64,000 nt of DNA from Ciona intestinalis (taxonomy: Eukaryota; Chordata; Ascidiacea; Phlebobranchia; Cionidae). A program made the position numbers and the translations under genes. Below, in pieces: positions 1-11,677 of this stretch (its first letter is position 1; each line of letters opens with the position of its first letter). The notes beneath the pieces are model-generated. The model worked only from the letters and a program-made list of their open reading frames with translations. It was not told the origin of the DNA and did not search any database. Where the stretch lies: NCBI RefSeq assembly GCF_000224145.3, contig NW_004191388.1, forward strand, positions 1 to 64,000, given 5' to 3'.

Positions 1-590
1 CAGTTTATTGACCCTTTCATAACAGCCTTGTTTGGATCTTGACTTGTAAAATGATCAAAAATTGTACTATTGGGTAGTTTTTGCGTTATGAAACGTATAG
101 CAGGCTATTAAAAGACGTTACAAAACGTTTACTCTCGAAAGTCCCACAAACACAAAAATATTTTTTTTCAAAATTAATAACTTTCAAAAATTGTTAATAT
201 AGTATATGAGATGACGTGTAATGACGTCATTAAACAGAATACCGAATCCCGTAATTAGATTCGAATACAAAAGGATTCGAATCTCATGGATTCGAAATTC
301 TGTAATGTGCATCCCTATTGTGTAGATTGCGTGACTTGACCGAAAGGTGGCGCTATGTGTTAATTCTATAGATTGCGTTAGTTTAGGACATATTTGGTTA
401 AATAATATAATTATTTATTTAAAAAACTTCGTTTACTAATTTGACAAAACAAGACTGCGTAGATTCTGTAGATTGCGTAGATTGCGTAGATTGCGTAGAT
501 TGCGTAGATTGCGTGTTTTAGAGAAGATTGCGTAGATTGCGTGTTTTAGAGAAGCCCATTATACCTTTACAATTTTGTTGCTATGTTTAG
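1..590. other. 5' flank / intron of RSL1D1 with short repeats
   Basis: No coding segment is recognisable here. The stretch probably belongs to an intron of RSL1D1, because the first visible exon at 591 opens with a good acceptor and has no start methionine. It holds several GATTCGAA-type short palindromic motifs at about 255-295. At about 463-560 there is a microsatellite built from the 9-base unit GATTGCGTA, which changes into two longer units ending in GTTTTAGAGAA. Confidence 0.6.
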
Positions 591-3500
591 CTACACAAAG
601 CTGCAGAAGCATTGTTAAAAGTTGTGAAAACACAAAAGAAAAATGAAATTCTTGCCGAAACTTGTCGAATAAACCTCGTTATTGCAATGAACAGAATTCC
701 TTCGAGGAAGATGAAAAAAGTTTTTATGTAAGTTAGTATAAATACAATGAATTAATATTTCTAAATGTGCGCAGTCTATATATATAATAATGTTGCTGCC
801 AGATTGCACTGTTTTTTTTTTAATAAGGTCTTCTGGCATTTTTTTGTTTACTGAAGTTTCAAAGTTTTCTTGTTACAAACGGAAACTAATACTGACACTA
901 TAGATAGCTGTAACTGGGTGACATCATAATTAATAGATTTTGGCATCCCAGGCTTTGGACAATTAGGCCTTTCCTTATGTATTAGATATTTTTAAATTGA
1001 AAAAGCGTTGCCGCTCATGCTTCACACCGCCTGTTGTTACAGTCCACTACCCCACCCAGTGTTCACGACTTCATCGGAGATTTGTGTTTTCACGAAAGAC
1101 GTCGAAAGTAAAGACATCGAAAAATCACAAGAACATTATGAAGATTTATTCAGAAATAAAGTTGGTTTTGTCCCCAAGGTACGGCCGCAAATTTTTTTCA
1201 TATATAAAATGATATTTGTAAAGTCCTACAGCTTAGCATATTTTAATGCCTAAGATTCAGGGCCGAGTTGGCCCATTATTACCCTAACATGCAGGAAGTT
1301 AAGCCATAGTTTGCCATCACGTCAGGTTGGCCCATTTTTGTCTTGCACTGATACAGCATAATTAATTGGTTTGTCGCCCCTTGGTTTCATATTTCTCATA
1401 TTAATATGAAATCAATAATCTGTTTAATATAAACATACAACAACAAAATTTCATTTATCATTTACCTGATTTTCAGATGCCTTTAAAACTTCATTTCAAA
1501 ACCTAATATTTTCACAGTTCATCCCACTTACTTCAATGAAGAAAGATTACAAATCCTTCGAAGCGAAACTAGCCTTATGTGGATCTTATGATTTGTTCCT
1601 CAGTGATGCACGAATAACAAGATTATTACCTCCATTAATTGGGAAACACTTTTTTACAAAAGCAAAGTAAATATTCCTTGGTGTTTTAAAGAATGGCAAC
1701 GAAAAACCACAATTTGTATATGAGTCATAACTATGGACAGACATGCATAAGCATTATCTATTGCATTGTTGCATGCCAGATTTTGTTTTTCACTTCACGC
1801 GTTAGTTTTTATCAGAAAGCTGTTTCATTTTTTGAAACTCTAGTGGTACGACTAGTAGTGGTGGTATTGTTGTGTTTAGGTTACATTTGAGCATCTCTAT
1901 ACACTTACAAATTTTGATTTTTGCTTGGTACCTTATTTTAATGGTTTAAGTTGATATGTAATAAGTTTATAAACTTTACGGTTATTTCTTTGAAATTCCT
2001 TATTAAATGGGATAAGAAAATGGAACGAAAAGGTGTCTCATCTTTCCCCACACCGCTATATTATATACCATCCCCTAATACAATATATATATACATTATA
2101 ACAACTTTAACACTCACAGAAATCCAAGAGATATTGACTTAACTGCCACTGATCTTAAGAAGGAATTCTTCAACAGAATATCTCATGCTAGATGGTTAAT
2201 AACTGGTAAGTTGGGTTTGTATATCTGTTATACATCGGTGCTCTACTGAAGTGTTATAGGTACAATTTTATCCTTTTGACTTTTGAATCTTTGGTGGTAC
2301 ACATCACATTTGAGAACCAATCTTTATTTATATACAAATTTTGATATTTGTTTGTGTGCTGATCTAAACAGCATACAAAATAACTCTCAAAATACTAACT
2401 TGTTGGTGTATAAATGTATTTATTTATCCTATAACATATTCATTTCCACCTTGTGATTTACATATTCATACACTTTGTTTTATAACATATTTATACACTT
2501 TGTTTTATAACATATTTATACACTTTGTTTTATAACATATTTATATACTTTGTTTTATAACATATTTATATACTTTGTTTTATAACATATTTATATAATT
2601 TGTTTTATAACATATTTATACACTTTGTTTTATAACATATTTATACACTTTGTTTTATAACATATTTATATACTTTGTTTTAAACCCACAGCCCACGGTG
2701 ACACAACCATGATACACGCTGCTTCATCGAACTTAACAGCCGAACAAATAGCTGACAATCTTGAGCATTGTATAAGCGCGGTTGTGTCACAACTTCCAAG
2801 GGTAAGTATCTGCTACACTACAGTGCTACTATGCAACTTTTGCATAAGCAGGAATAGTTAGACACAAACCTGTGAAACAAGTTTAACTTATCATTGTAAA
2901 TTGTAATTGAGGCGGGGATAGTTAGACGTACATTCTTTTAATAGATATCTTCTCATTGGTTGTAATGTTTACTGATTAATGCAGTGTAGAAAATTCAAAG
3001 GTTGGCCTGCCTTCTTTTTAAGTTTGTTACATTGTCTGTTAGCATATAGTGTATTTAAAAAAAAGACTGGTACATAGCTATAACAGAGTGATTTGATTGG
3101 TCAAAAACAGGAATAGCTGCGTACTAGTCTATATTTTAAATATTAGTAAGCAGAAAATTTCAGGGTTTGCCTAATTCTCTAGGTTTTGCTTCAACAACCA
3201 CTTGCACAGCACTTCTTTAAAACAGAAGTTATTTATTATTAACTTGAACATCCAGGGTTGGAGCAACGTAAGAGCTTTACGGATCAAAACGAACGATTCC
3301 ATCGCAATCCCGGTGTATATTAACACTATAGAAGCTGAGGATACCAAGGTAAAAGACATGGAGGAAATGGACTATATTGAAAAGAACAAGAAAAGGAAAT
3401 CTGAAAAGGTAACTGAGTATAACACATAACATGATAATGTAGATAATATGATTTGGGTTAGTGAAATACAAATGTACAATTCATGAAATTTACCTCGTAT

Positions 3501-3826
3501 CACCGTGGCAACATAATTGCCATGGAAACTCAACTTACCAAAGCAATTTTCCACATGCTTGTTTTTGAGGGAGCATACCAATATTCTACTCCAGTATTTA
3601 AATATGCATTTGTTTAATGAACACGTGTTTTATAGTTAATAACATGGCAATATTCCACCCCACGCTGCATTTCTTAATGCTGTGGTAAATTTCATGAACT
3701 ATAGTAAAGATTAATATCGGTAACTTATCCTTTTGCATGCAGGGGTTGTTAGCACCGAAAAAGAAACCAAAAATACAACTTAGGAAAAGAAAAGTTGAAC
3801 CAAAAAAAGTTGAACCAAAAAATTAG
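591..3826 (+). CDS. RSL1D1: RSL1D1-like ribosomal L1 domain protein (5'-incomplete)
   Basis: Seven exons: 591-727, 1043-1178, 1518-1666, 2120-2205, 2692-2801, 3256-3408, 3743-3826. They total 855 nt and 284 residues, in phase throughout. The protein matches ribosomal L1 domain-containing protein 1 (cellular senescence-inhibited protein; Cic1/Utp30 relatives). Landmarks are [14 protein letters not shown] at the start, [29 protein letters not shown] in exon 3 (the L1 fold core), then [19 protein letters not shown]. It ends in a lysine/arginine-rich tail with two KVEPK repeats, as expected for a nucleolar protein. The family acts in the nucleolus in large-subunit ribosome assembly and in regulating stability or translation of some proteins. 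The N-terminal residues and start codon are missing and probably lie left of the window. An AATAAA at 3839-3844, 13 bases after the stop, is the likely poly(A) signal. The gene converges with UBXN6. Confidence 0.93.
2437..2688. repeat. 25-bp AT-rich tandem repeat in RSL1D1 intron
   Basis: About nine or ten near-identical copies of a 25-base unit (core TTTATAACATATTTATA plus CACTTTG) fill the end of intron 4. They reach to within a few bases of the acceptor at 2691. The array replaces any usual pyrimidine tract except the last few bases, so array length could affect splicing of the exon at 2692. Confidence 0.9.
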
Positions 3827-4770
3827 TTTTCAGTTTCCAATAAAGCAAGTAATATCATTGGGGTGTCATTAGATATTTTATGGAGTCGTAAAAGCTCAGA
3901 TTCCAGCTCGGTCAGAACATTATGATGTCATGAAGGAGTTTTACGCCTACGGTTTTAAATAAACACTGCATTGTAATAATAGGCACAACAACATTGACAC
4001 AACACAAACACTTAAACGGTTCTGACCCAGTGGTCCAACTATAATCTCTTCTTAATTGTAAGCAGGGTGTAGTTAGGTACTACGCTCTTTTGTGTAAAAT
4101 AATTTATAAAATCACCGGCTTTCGCGCGTTGCGTAAAGAAATGTTCAAAATTAAGTTGGATCCCCACATCTCCCCGCTTGTAAACTCCTGGATATTCCAA
4201 TAATATTCATCATGTTTTAAGAGACAATTCCACCCCTTGTTCTTGTCGTACTTGAGTTCGAATCTCTTCATTCCACACGAGGTTTAACAGGGAGGTCGGT
4301 ACCTTGAAGCAAGGTTAATATTAGTAACTCTACTTCCAGTCAATCTAGATGAAAGATAAAGGTTTTCTGGAAAAGGTAGTGAATTTCAGTGGGTAGAAAG
4401 CAAGGTATAAAATATTACTGTTAGTGTAAATTGATTTCGCTAAATTTGTATTAATTTGTGTTTCATGCTCTGGTGTCAGTGCAGAAAAACTGGAAAAGGT
4501 CATCAGAAAATCAGAAAAACTGGAAAGGGTAGTGAATTTCCCACACTGCATTAAACAGTTAGGTTGCTTTAGTGGGTAGAATACTGTGTATAAAATGTTA
4601 CTTTTAGGTGGGAGACAAAGCGATGGTATGTAGGTTAATATTCTGCACAGCAATAATTGGTAAACATAAACAATGAAATGTGTTTATCATTACTTCCACT
4701 GTATTTTAAAAAGCAATTCCCCAAATAATTTCTATTTCCTGGCAGCTGTAACAAACTTAGTTGTGCGTGT
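3827..4770. other. Intergenic, between the convergent RSL1D1 and UBXN6 3' ends
   Basis: This holds the RSL1D1 poly(A) signal at 3839-3844 and the presumed 3' UTR of UBXN6 at its right side. At 4360-4600 there are two diverged copies of a segment containing GTGAATTTC and GTGGGTAGAA, about 150 bases apart. I see no coding exon or RNA gene here. Confidence 0.5.
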
Positions 4771-7700
4771 TCAAAGTTGTGAAATGTCATCACAATAACA
4801 ATCATGGAGTCCAAACCCCATACAAGCACCATTATGAACACTCACCAAATCTGCATTTGCTAGAGTAAGACTTTCATCAGATACAGTTTCTCCAATCGAT
4901 GTTTTCAACGTAAATACCGCCCATTCAAAGTTGATATTATCTCGGATGAATTCATTCAAGGCAGAAACTGTTTCACTGGCACGGAACGTACCTGCAACAA
5001 TAATAAATGAGATGTAGGATTATGTATATTGCAAGATACAGTAAAAGCATCACATAGAATAGAATGTGCATACACCAGTAAAGAAGGTTATGTTATTCAA
5101 GTGGGCGGGCATGCCATGAGGAAAAGAGGTTTAGATCAGAGTTGGTCTATTACCAACACCAACACTGGATTGGAGCAATGTCCATTGAGTCTTGAATGTC
5201 TTGCCCAAGAATAAAATAAATCAGTATTGAAAAGCATCAAATTCATATCTTTCAGTTAGTTGGGAAGTGTCTAATCATTAACCACAGCGCTGGATGGTAA
5301 TTTATGTTACAACAATAGTTCAGCTTTGAAAATATTAGCTTTTTTCAAAAAAAATGAGATGATTGCGGTTACAACAGAATATGATGATTAACAAGAGACA
5401 GTATTATAAACAACCCACCTTGCAGGATCTTTGCATCAGGAAACTTGATTCGTATGATAGTATATCTGTGTATGGGGGAGCTTTTTGTTGATTCTCTCAT
5501 TGCTTTTGTCCGTAATTGTTTGTTTAATTCAATTTCCTCAGTCCTGTAGCGATGATTTATACAGAGTTAAAATAATATATTCCAAAAAATAAAAATTTGC
5601 CTATTCATAGCTTATAGATGCTCAAATGTGATTTAAAGATACCACCAAAGTTTCAAAAAATCAGTTCTAAAAAAAATTTCGGGCAAGAATTTTGGTTTTA
5701 GCCAAGGAAAAGCAAAAGTACAGGAATAAAACAGAATTTAGTAGGAGCTAAAATACAAGTACGTCATAAACCTTATATTCCATACCTTGCGATTTGTTCT
5801 TGTTTTACTTCCTGGGAAGTTAATTTGAAAAAGTCGTTTGAAAGTACAACTGGTGACGGGGGTCCATCTTTGATTAAGATGATCTGAGAAGAATATGTTT
5901 GATCATATGTTGTAAATGTCATAAGTGGCCTACCATTGAAAATGCCGTGTTGCTATGCTTGCTTGTGCATTCTCAGGTAAAAGAGTTATACAAAATGGGC
6001 CCCATGTGTCAGATCAGGGTGCAGAGATTTTCACAAAAGTTGCTCCAAGATTTATGCTAGAGTTGGTCCATTGCCCCAAAATTGTATGTACATTCATTCA
6101 GGCACTACAGCATGGCATGTCATCGGACCAAGATTTGCCCAAAGTTTTCCCCAACACCCCAAGTGGTACAACCCATTAGTAACATTGGAGCAATATCCGT
6201 TAAGTGTCTTGCCCAATGAAACCAACCTTCCTATCTCGATGAATCTTAACTTGAAGGCGTCCCGTTGTTTGCAAACTTTCTTTTGAACTTTTCAACGAAT
6301 CCACTTCGGTGTCGTTTAGGATAAAATATATTTCATCTGAAAATGAATATACTTCAATATATCTCTTATCTCTACTTATTTTTTTTCTAATAATTAATGA
6401 AAATTAAAATAGCTCTACTTATTTTTTCATACCAATAGTCACATGTTTCAACTTCAACCCAACTTGATTTATAAATAAGTGGTCACTCACGAGGTGTATG
6501 GAACAGAACACCAGTGTTATAATGGCTGTTGATGCTCCAGATGTGAGGAAAATAAGTTACATTTATTTATTTAATTTTCAACTATTAACATTTTATTATT
6601 ACGCAAACCCAACCCAAAACTTTTGAGAAAGATCTGTTTAACTCTTCACACAAGGTCCCACAGTCAGTTAAGGTTGAGATACATAAAAAAAGCAATTCAA
6701 TCAGAGTTAAATTTAAATGCGAACCATTTTCTCCCATTCTTTTTTGAAACCCAGCTGCTTCAAGGAATTCTTCGGCCCCCTCAACAGAAGCAACTTTTTC
6801 AGTAAAAACTTTGTTATTTTTTCGTATTTTTTGATATTTTTCTTCACCAGGGTGGGCTATGATGTTGTCTATGTATCTGGATGAACATATATTTGAAACA
6901 TTGTTTATTTGTGTATGTGTACAGTAAAAAAAAGATAAGAATAAACGAAGGGAAGGAATTAGCAGCACAAAAATAGTCAATAAAACACGCTATGGGAGGA
7001 AACTAGTTAGGGAAAAGTTTTAGATGAAAGTGTTGGGTTATGGGCCAATGGTGGCCTAAATCCTAGAACCCATGGCATGCTACGCTACGGGACCTCACCC
7101 AGATAGAATAGATGAAGGCGTGACTGCTAACGTGTAATTACACTTGGTATTACAGCAGATTGGGCAAAACTTTTACGCTCAGATTTTGTAAGATATCGTG
7201 TCAGTTACATAAATGGGTAAAAAACATAAACTTAACTTGCATCACCATTTACCTAATAATAATATCAACTGCAGCTTGCACTTTATCCTGGCTTGTGTTC
7301 AATGTTTTCATCATCTGCACGGCAACTGTGACGCCATTTTGACCCAGGTTCTGTGGAGTTAAAATAAATGTGTTGTGAAATTTCTAGCAAAGCCATTTTC
7401 ATAGTTAACAGTTAAAAAAAACAAAAACATTTTGTTAACTGTATAAATACACTGTATCAAAATATATATACTATGTGTATTCAACAGTGACATATATCAA
7501 ATAAAGCTTTTTTTTCCTATTTTGCAAACCAGTTTATAAGCGTACAAGTATTAACTTGATAAATATTTCTGTAATTTATTAAAAATCAAGTTAAACGACA
7601 ACCAAAATTCTAACTAATATAAAGTTTTCTTGCAAATAATTTGATAAATCAGGTTTTATATTTTTTGTATTTTATTATAAACCATGATAATGAAACATTC

Positions 7701-8600
7701 TGCTGCCAACCAAAGTTATTACCAAAATAAAGTTTTCACGCAAATGATTTTGTAAATTAGGTTTCGTAACAACTTCATTGGTGAATGGAGATATGAAACC
7801 CACATACGTCTCCATGCTCGTACGTGGTGATGCTACAAGCAAAAAATATATATAGTTAGTTTTAAAATTCTTCATTTTCTTTTTTTAATGCCAGATTGAA
7901 AGATTACTTTTTTGGACTGTGAGGGTTTTACAAAAAAATTACCTTGTTATTTATGGAATATTTTTTTACTAGAGATTGTTTACAAAGGAAAATGAAAGTA
8001 AGTTATTTATCCTCTTGGGGCAAAAACAGTCTTTGAATTTTGGGGGGTTTTGAGAGAAATTGTAATATTTTGTCTATTTTCCAAACCCTGTGTTCCCATG
8101 ATACTTACGTGTTGGTGAACTTCTTTCATTGTTTCCCATCCCATTGTCAGCAACCTGTTAATAACAACGTGGTCAAACATAACGGGACAACCCATCTTAC
8201 TTGGATCTTCAAGTATGATATTAACATAAAAATTATTTGTATTTATCTTTATCTAACAAGTATACATACCTTAACTGGTTTGTTCTTTATTACTTTCGGA
8301 ACGACGGTTTTAACTTGTTTGCTTTTTTCATCATGTCGTGCCAACGCAGCACACCCAGCGTTCATCTGCGACGACGACATTGGTTGGGTTCGAACATTTG
8401 GTGCGTTCGATGGACCAGGGTCAGTGGGTCTGGTTCTGTTAGGGGGGGGTTAAAGTTTAGTTGGGGCCGCCCAAGCTTGTAACAAAATATATATTTTTAA
8501 ACGCCAGTACAAACTACCTCGTATCATCTGTAAGTTTATGTCCTGGTCCTGCCCTAGAGAACTTTGCTTCTGTTTTTAATTTGTTAAAAAAACTTTTCAT
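4771..8600 (-). CDS. UBXN6: UBXN6 (UBXD1), p97/VCP cofactor
   Basis: Ten exons on the minus strand: 8600-8518, 8435-8270, 8154-8109, 7832-7723, 7350-7253, 6876-6725, 6336-6227, 5883-5786, 5543-5419, 4991-4771. Together they make 1209 nt and 402 aa (human protein about 441). The N-terminus MKSFFNKLKTEAKFSRAGPG matches UBXN6 exon 1 and fixes the start. Next come the p97-binding N-terminal region (AALAR motif in exon 2), the PUB domain at about residues 110-240 (FISPFTNEVV, then YIDNIIAHPGEEKY and FLEAAGFQK), DFFKLTSQEVKQEQ, LRTKAMRE, and a C-terminal UBX domain from about 310. The family binds p97/VCP through VIM and PUB and works in endolysosomal damage clearance, caveolin sorting and ER or mitochondrial quality control. 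Oddities: exon 3 is only 46 nt, and the donor at 6724 (GTTCGC) and the one at 6226 (GTTGGT) are non-consensus, although phase demands them. The head faces XRCC4 across the duplicated unit. Confidence 0.95.
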
Positions 8601-8820
8601 TCTTGTTTTTAACTTGCGATTACTTAGCAATGCAATTTGTAAACAAACATACAGTTACACCTGTGCAGTAGACCGTGACATGACTTAATTTATCACGTGA
8701 GCACATGCAAGTGTCAGCTGTTTTGACATTTTGTTACGTTTTTGGGCACGTAAATGGCCATGTAGATCGCTCAGAATCAGACAGTTGGTATTTTTGTTTT
8801 TTGCCATGATTTTTCCAAAG
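8601..8820. other. UBXN6 upstream region
   Basis: This is the presumed 5' UTR and promoter side of UBXN6 (minus strand). There is no clear TATA box. It includes CACGTGAG near 8695 and abuts the start of duplicated unit A at about 8821, so UBXN6 and unit A are arranged head to head. Confidence 0.4.
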
Positions 8821-8837
8821 TCTAATCCTTGAAGCTG

Positions 8838-8908
8838 ATTGGTCCTATTTCTCACGTGACTGATGCCTTCAGCTGATTACGCCCGCCTTGATTGCTCCGC
8901 GCATAAAA
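8838..8908 (+). promoter_or_regulatory. Promoter block of duplicated unit A (CCAAT, E-box, TATA-like)
   Basis: ATTGG (an inverted CCAAT box) lies at 8838-8842, CACGTGAC (a USF/MITF-type E-box) at 8853-8860, and CATAAAA (TATA-like) at 8902-8908. The same three elements occur in the same order with near-identical spacing in copy B at 44627-44701, which supports a functional promoter. Confidence 0.55.
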
Positions 8909-9974
8909 CGCCTCTTCCGCAATGCTACCACGTTCCAGTTTAGATGAAGTTGATTCCACACCAGGTTACAAGTTGGAAGGTTTGAACAAGTTTTCTTGCA
9001 AGACTTGAGTTAAGTATTGTTTTATTACATTCGTATTATATTATACTAAAATACAGCATTACTATTGAACGACATTATACACAATAAAATTATTCTAAAT
9101 TGTGCCTTGCGTTTATTACTTTTTAAGTTTAGATTATTCTTTATCACATCCTGTTTCAGGAATCGCGACGGTTCTTTATTACGTCACTCGCGACGTCACA
9201 CGCAACATCTCGGTTCACAATCGCTACGTTCTGTTACGTCACAATCATTTAGGTATCGCTTTATACCGCTCGCGTTCGTCAACCGGTCTGCTACGTCATA
9301 GCTGAACAGTACGCGACTATACGCTTTCGTTCCGCGACGATTTCTTTTTCATGGGGCCCCATGCGCGTTGTGCGTCGACGCAAGGCACATTACTTGTATA
9401 TTCTAATTATATTTGCGCTATAGGCGCGAAGCAAGAAGATCAAAGAATTGGTAAAATATAAATCACAATTGGCATTATTACGTACATAGGCTCTTTTCTA
9501 GAAACATCGTTGATGTGACGTCACGAAGTGGAGATAACGCAACGGAAGAACCCGCTTCGTAGGTTTATTGTTTCGTCACAGAGTTTATGGATATATTTTA
9601 ATTCCCTTTTATTACAAAACATGGTTTATGACGTCACAGAGGATCAAACGACCATGACGCGAAAACGGAATGAAGGTAATTATGACGTTATAATATACAA
9701 ACCGATATTTAACGACTATTTTGTTGCAGAAAAGTCGGCAAATAAATCTGCCGAAGAAAAGCGTAAGGTATTGTATAATAATTTTATTATTTAGTATTAA
9801 ACGAATAACTTAGGCTTCGTAACAACTTCGTTGCATGTCCCAATCATAATTTTAATATTTTAGACGTATTTAGTATTTTTTTAATATTTAGTATTAGACG
9901 GATAACTTAGGCATACATTTAAATGCGGGATGAACTTGTTATATATTTACCTATTACGTAACTATATTACGTAC

Positions 9975-10147
9975 AATAGGGTGGGAGAAGATGGGACATC
10001 TATCAATCCATTTTTCTCGTCCACAAAATAAAAGAACTACGAAAACCGAATCTTCACTACTACCATAGACCGTTGTTAATTGTTTAAAAACACGAAGGAT
10101 ATTTGAATATTATGTGCGAAAGGTCTGTTTTCCTCCACCCTACTATA
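9975..10147. mobile_element. TA-target MITE (GGGTGGGGGAAGATGGGACA family), copy 1
   Basis: A short palindromic-ended element. The left end reads ATAGGGTGGGAGAAGATGGGAC and the right end carries the complementary CCTCCACCCTACTAT. The internal part has the family hallmark ACCATAGACCGTTGTTAATTG. It sits in an intron-like part of duplicated unit A; the matching place in unit B (about 45893-45905) lacks it. It has no coding capacity. Confidence 0.8.
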
Positions 10148-11677
10148 ACTCTCATACTTTTGCAGACGAAGAACAAAGACGAAGACGTCGGTATAGGATA
10201 CAGCACGGTTTGAAGTTTGAGTATTATAAGTATGAGTTGCGTGTTGTATGTGTGTCTTGTCTGCGCTGCTGTATTCTTATTCTGCTGGACCTAATGTTGC
10301 CAGCTATTTTTAGTCAGTCACTACTATAGTGCATTTTGCCTGTCCATGAAATATATGCAATGAAATTTCGGCGAACATCTTGCTGGATCAGATTTGTTGT
10401 TATACACTCTATTGGGTACTTCGTCCACAAAGGTGGAATCTTTTAGCGATTCTGTATTGTCCTGATTGCTTGGTGAGAACGCTATGTTGGTACACAACTA
10501 CTCGAGTAATATTAACACGCAGTATAATATGCGCATAAATGTCAATCATATAGTAATCTATTTAATATACTGTAAAGTAAACTTCCCCACGTGACTAACT
10601 TTATATTACGTCATGTAGCGTGATTGGGACGATGGCCACGTCACAATTTCGCTACGACGTGGATACGATGGGGCAGAGCATTGTCCCAACCCTGCGTTCG
10701 GTGCGGTTGCGTCAGTTTTGATTGAGTTACTTAACGGTCAGGTTGTTGCGTGGACGTCGCCGCCAGTGATGCTACGCTAGATATTTGGTCACTGTCATTG
10801 CGGTTCGTAACAATCTGGCGCAGTTTCGTAACGGTGTGCGTAACGTCCGGATGTTATTATATTTTGTGAAGATACGACGAGAGTATCGCGGTACCAACAT
10901 GGCGACTTACCTTTTGATTGGGACATGCGGAGCTGTTGTTGGCTTCGACTCATCCTTGCTTTCGGACATTCAATATGGTGTACACTGCAGATAAAATTAT
11001 CCTTCAGGATTTGCGTCCCCTTTTTGTATGATTTGAGCTGTTGTGTTTGTTGCATGTTTGGCACATGTATGACGCTGCACTCGCTGTATTTTTTCTGTCT
11101 TTTTGTTGGTGTGTTCCTTACTATTTTTGTCCAGATGGTTTGGTTTTACCTTGCCTGGGGATGGCAAGGGGTTTCTCACCAGAGTAGAAACCCACTACCA
11201 TTGGCTGGGGGCTTGTCGTGCCGTAGTGGCTTTCCACCAACGCCAGCCACATAAACTATGAAGGTATTTTAATCATGTTTTCTATTTTTCAGAATCTACT
11301 TTCAACAAAAGTCACCCCTTTCAGTTAAAGTTTATTTTGTGTAACTACTTTGTACTATTGCAAGATAAAATATCAACCGAACTTAATTTCTACTTCATGG
11401 AAATGGTATGATGTCCCGACCTTGCGTCATAAAGTGACGTCAAGCCGCCATACGTCACTTTATGTGAATGGGTTTGAAATCCCGTGTTATAACATAGTAA
11501 CACGGAACACCTGTGTTATAACGATTGTCGTTTTCCAGCCACTCGAGGGTAAAGCAAGTTACATTCAGTATACAGAGTGGCAATTTTGGCATCAATTTAT
11601 GTTGAACGTTTACTTTAACTAAATCCGCTAGACGTCAGTAAAGAGCATAGGAATTGCTATGCGACATCTAATGCGAT

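Larger units (their letters stand above)
8821..11464 (+). repeat. Duplicated 2.6-kb promoter-to-poly(A) unit, copy A
   Basis: This stretch is strongly similar along its whole length to 44611-47294 (copy B), often above 90 percent by eye and strongest in the 3' half. It looks like a transcription unit. The promoter-like block is at 8838-8908. Exon-like segments follow, joined by GT-AG sites: donor near 9444, acceptor near 9502, donor at about 9675, acceptor near 9730, donor near 9768, acceptor near 10165. A long conserved 3' part follows. TGACGTCA/ACGTCAC motifs recur many times between 9180 and 9680. No reading frame longer than about 90 residues is shared, and no terminal inverted repeats or transposase were seen. 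A TA-target MITE sits inside it at 9975-10147. The conserved 3' block near 11170-11255 can form stems, for example CCACTAC with GTAGTGG. It could be a non-coding RNA gene family, an old gene duplicate or an unclassified mobile element. Confidence 0.75.

Noticed and set aside
463-560. Regular 9-base repeats considered as a CRISPR-like or satellite structure
   Set aside because: A simple microsatellite in a eukaryotic intron; no spacers.
997-1212. 71-aa frame overlapping the RSL1D1 exon at 1043-1178
   Set aside because: It is a shifted reading of a real exon; the frame joined by splice phase matches RSL1D1.
10114-10329. 71-aa frame with DEEQRRRRRYRI and a hydrophobic end in duplicated unit A
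   Set aside because: In unit B the matching frame stops early, and the segment looks like an exon plus 3' untranslated sequence rather than a conserved protein.
8821-11464. Duplicated unit considered as an LTR or other virus-like element
   Set aside because: No terminal repeats, primer-binding site, polyprotein motif or clear target duplication was seen; left unclassified.
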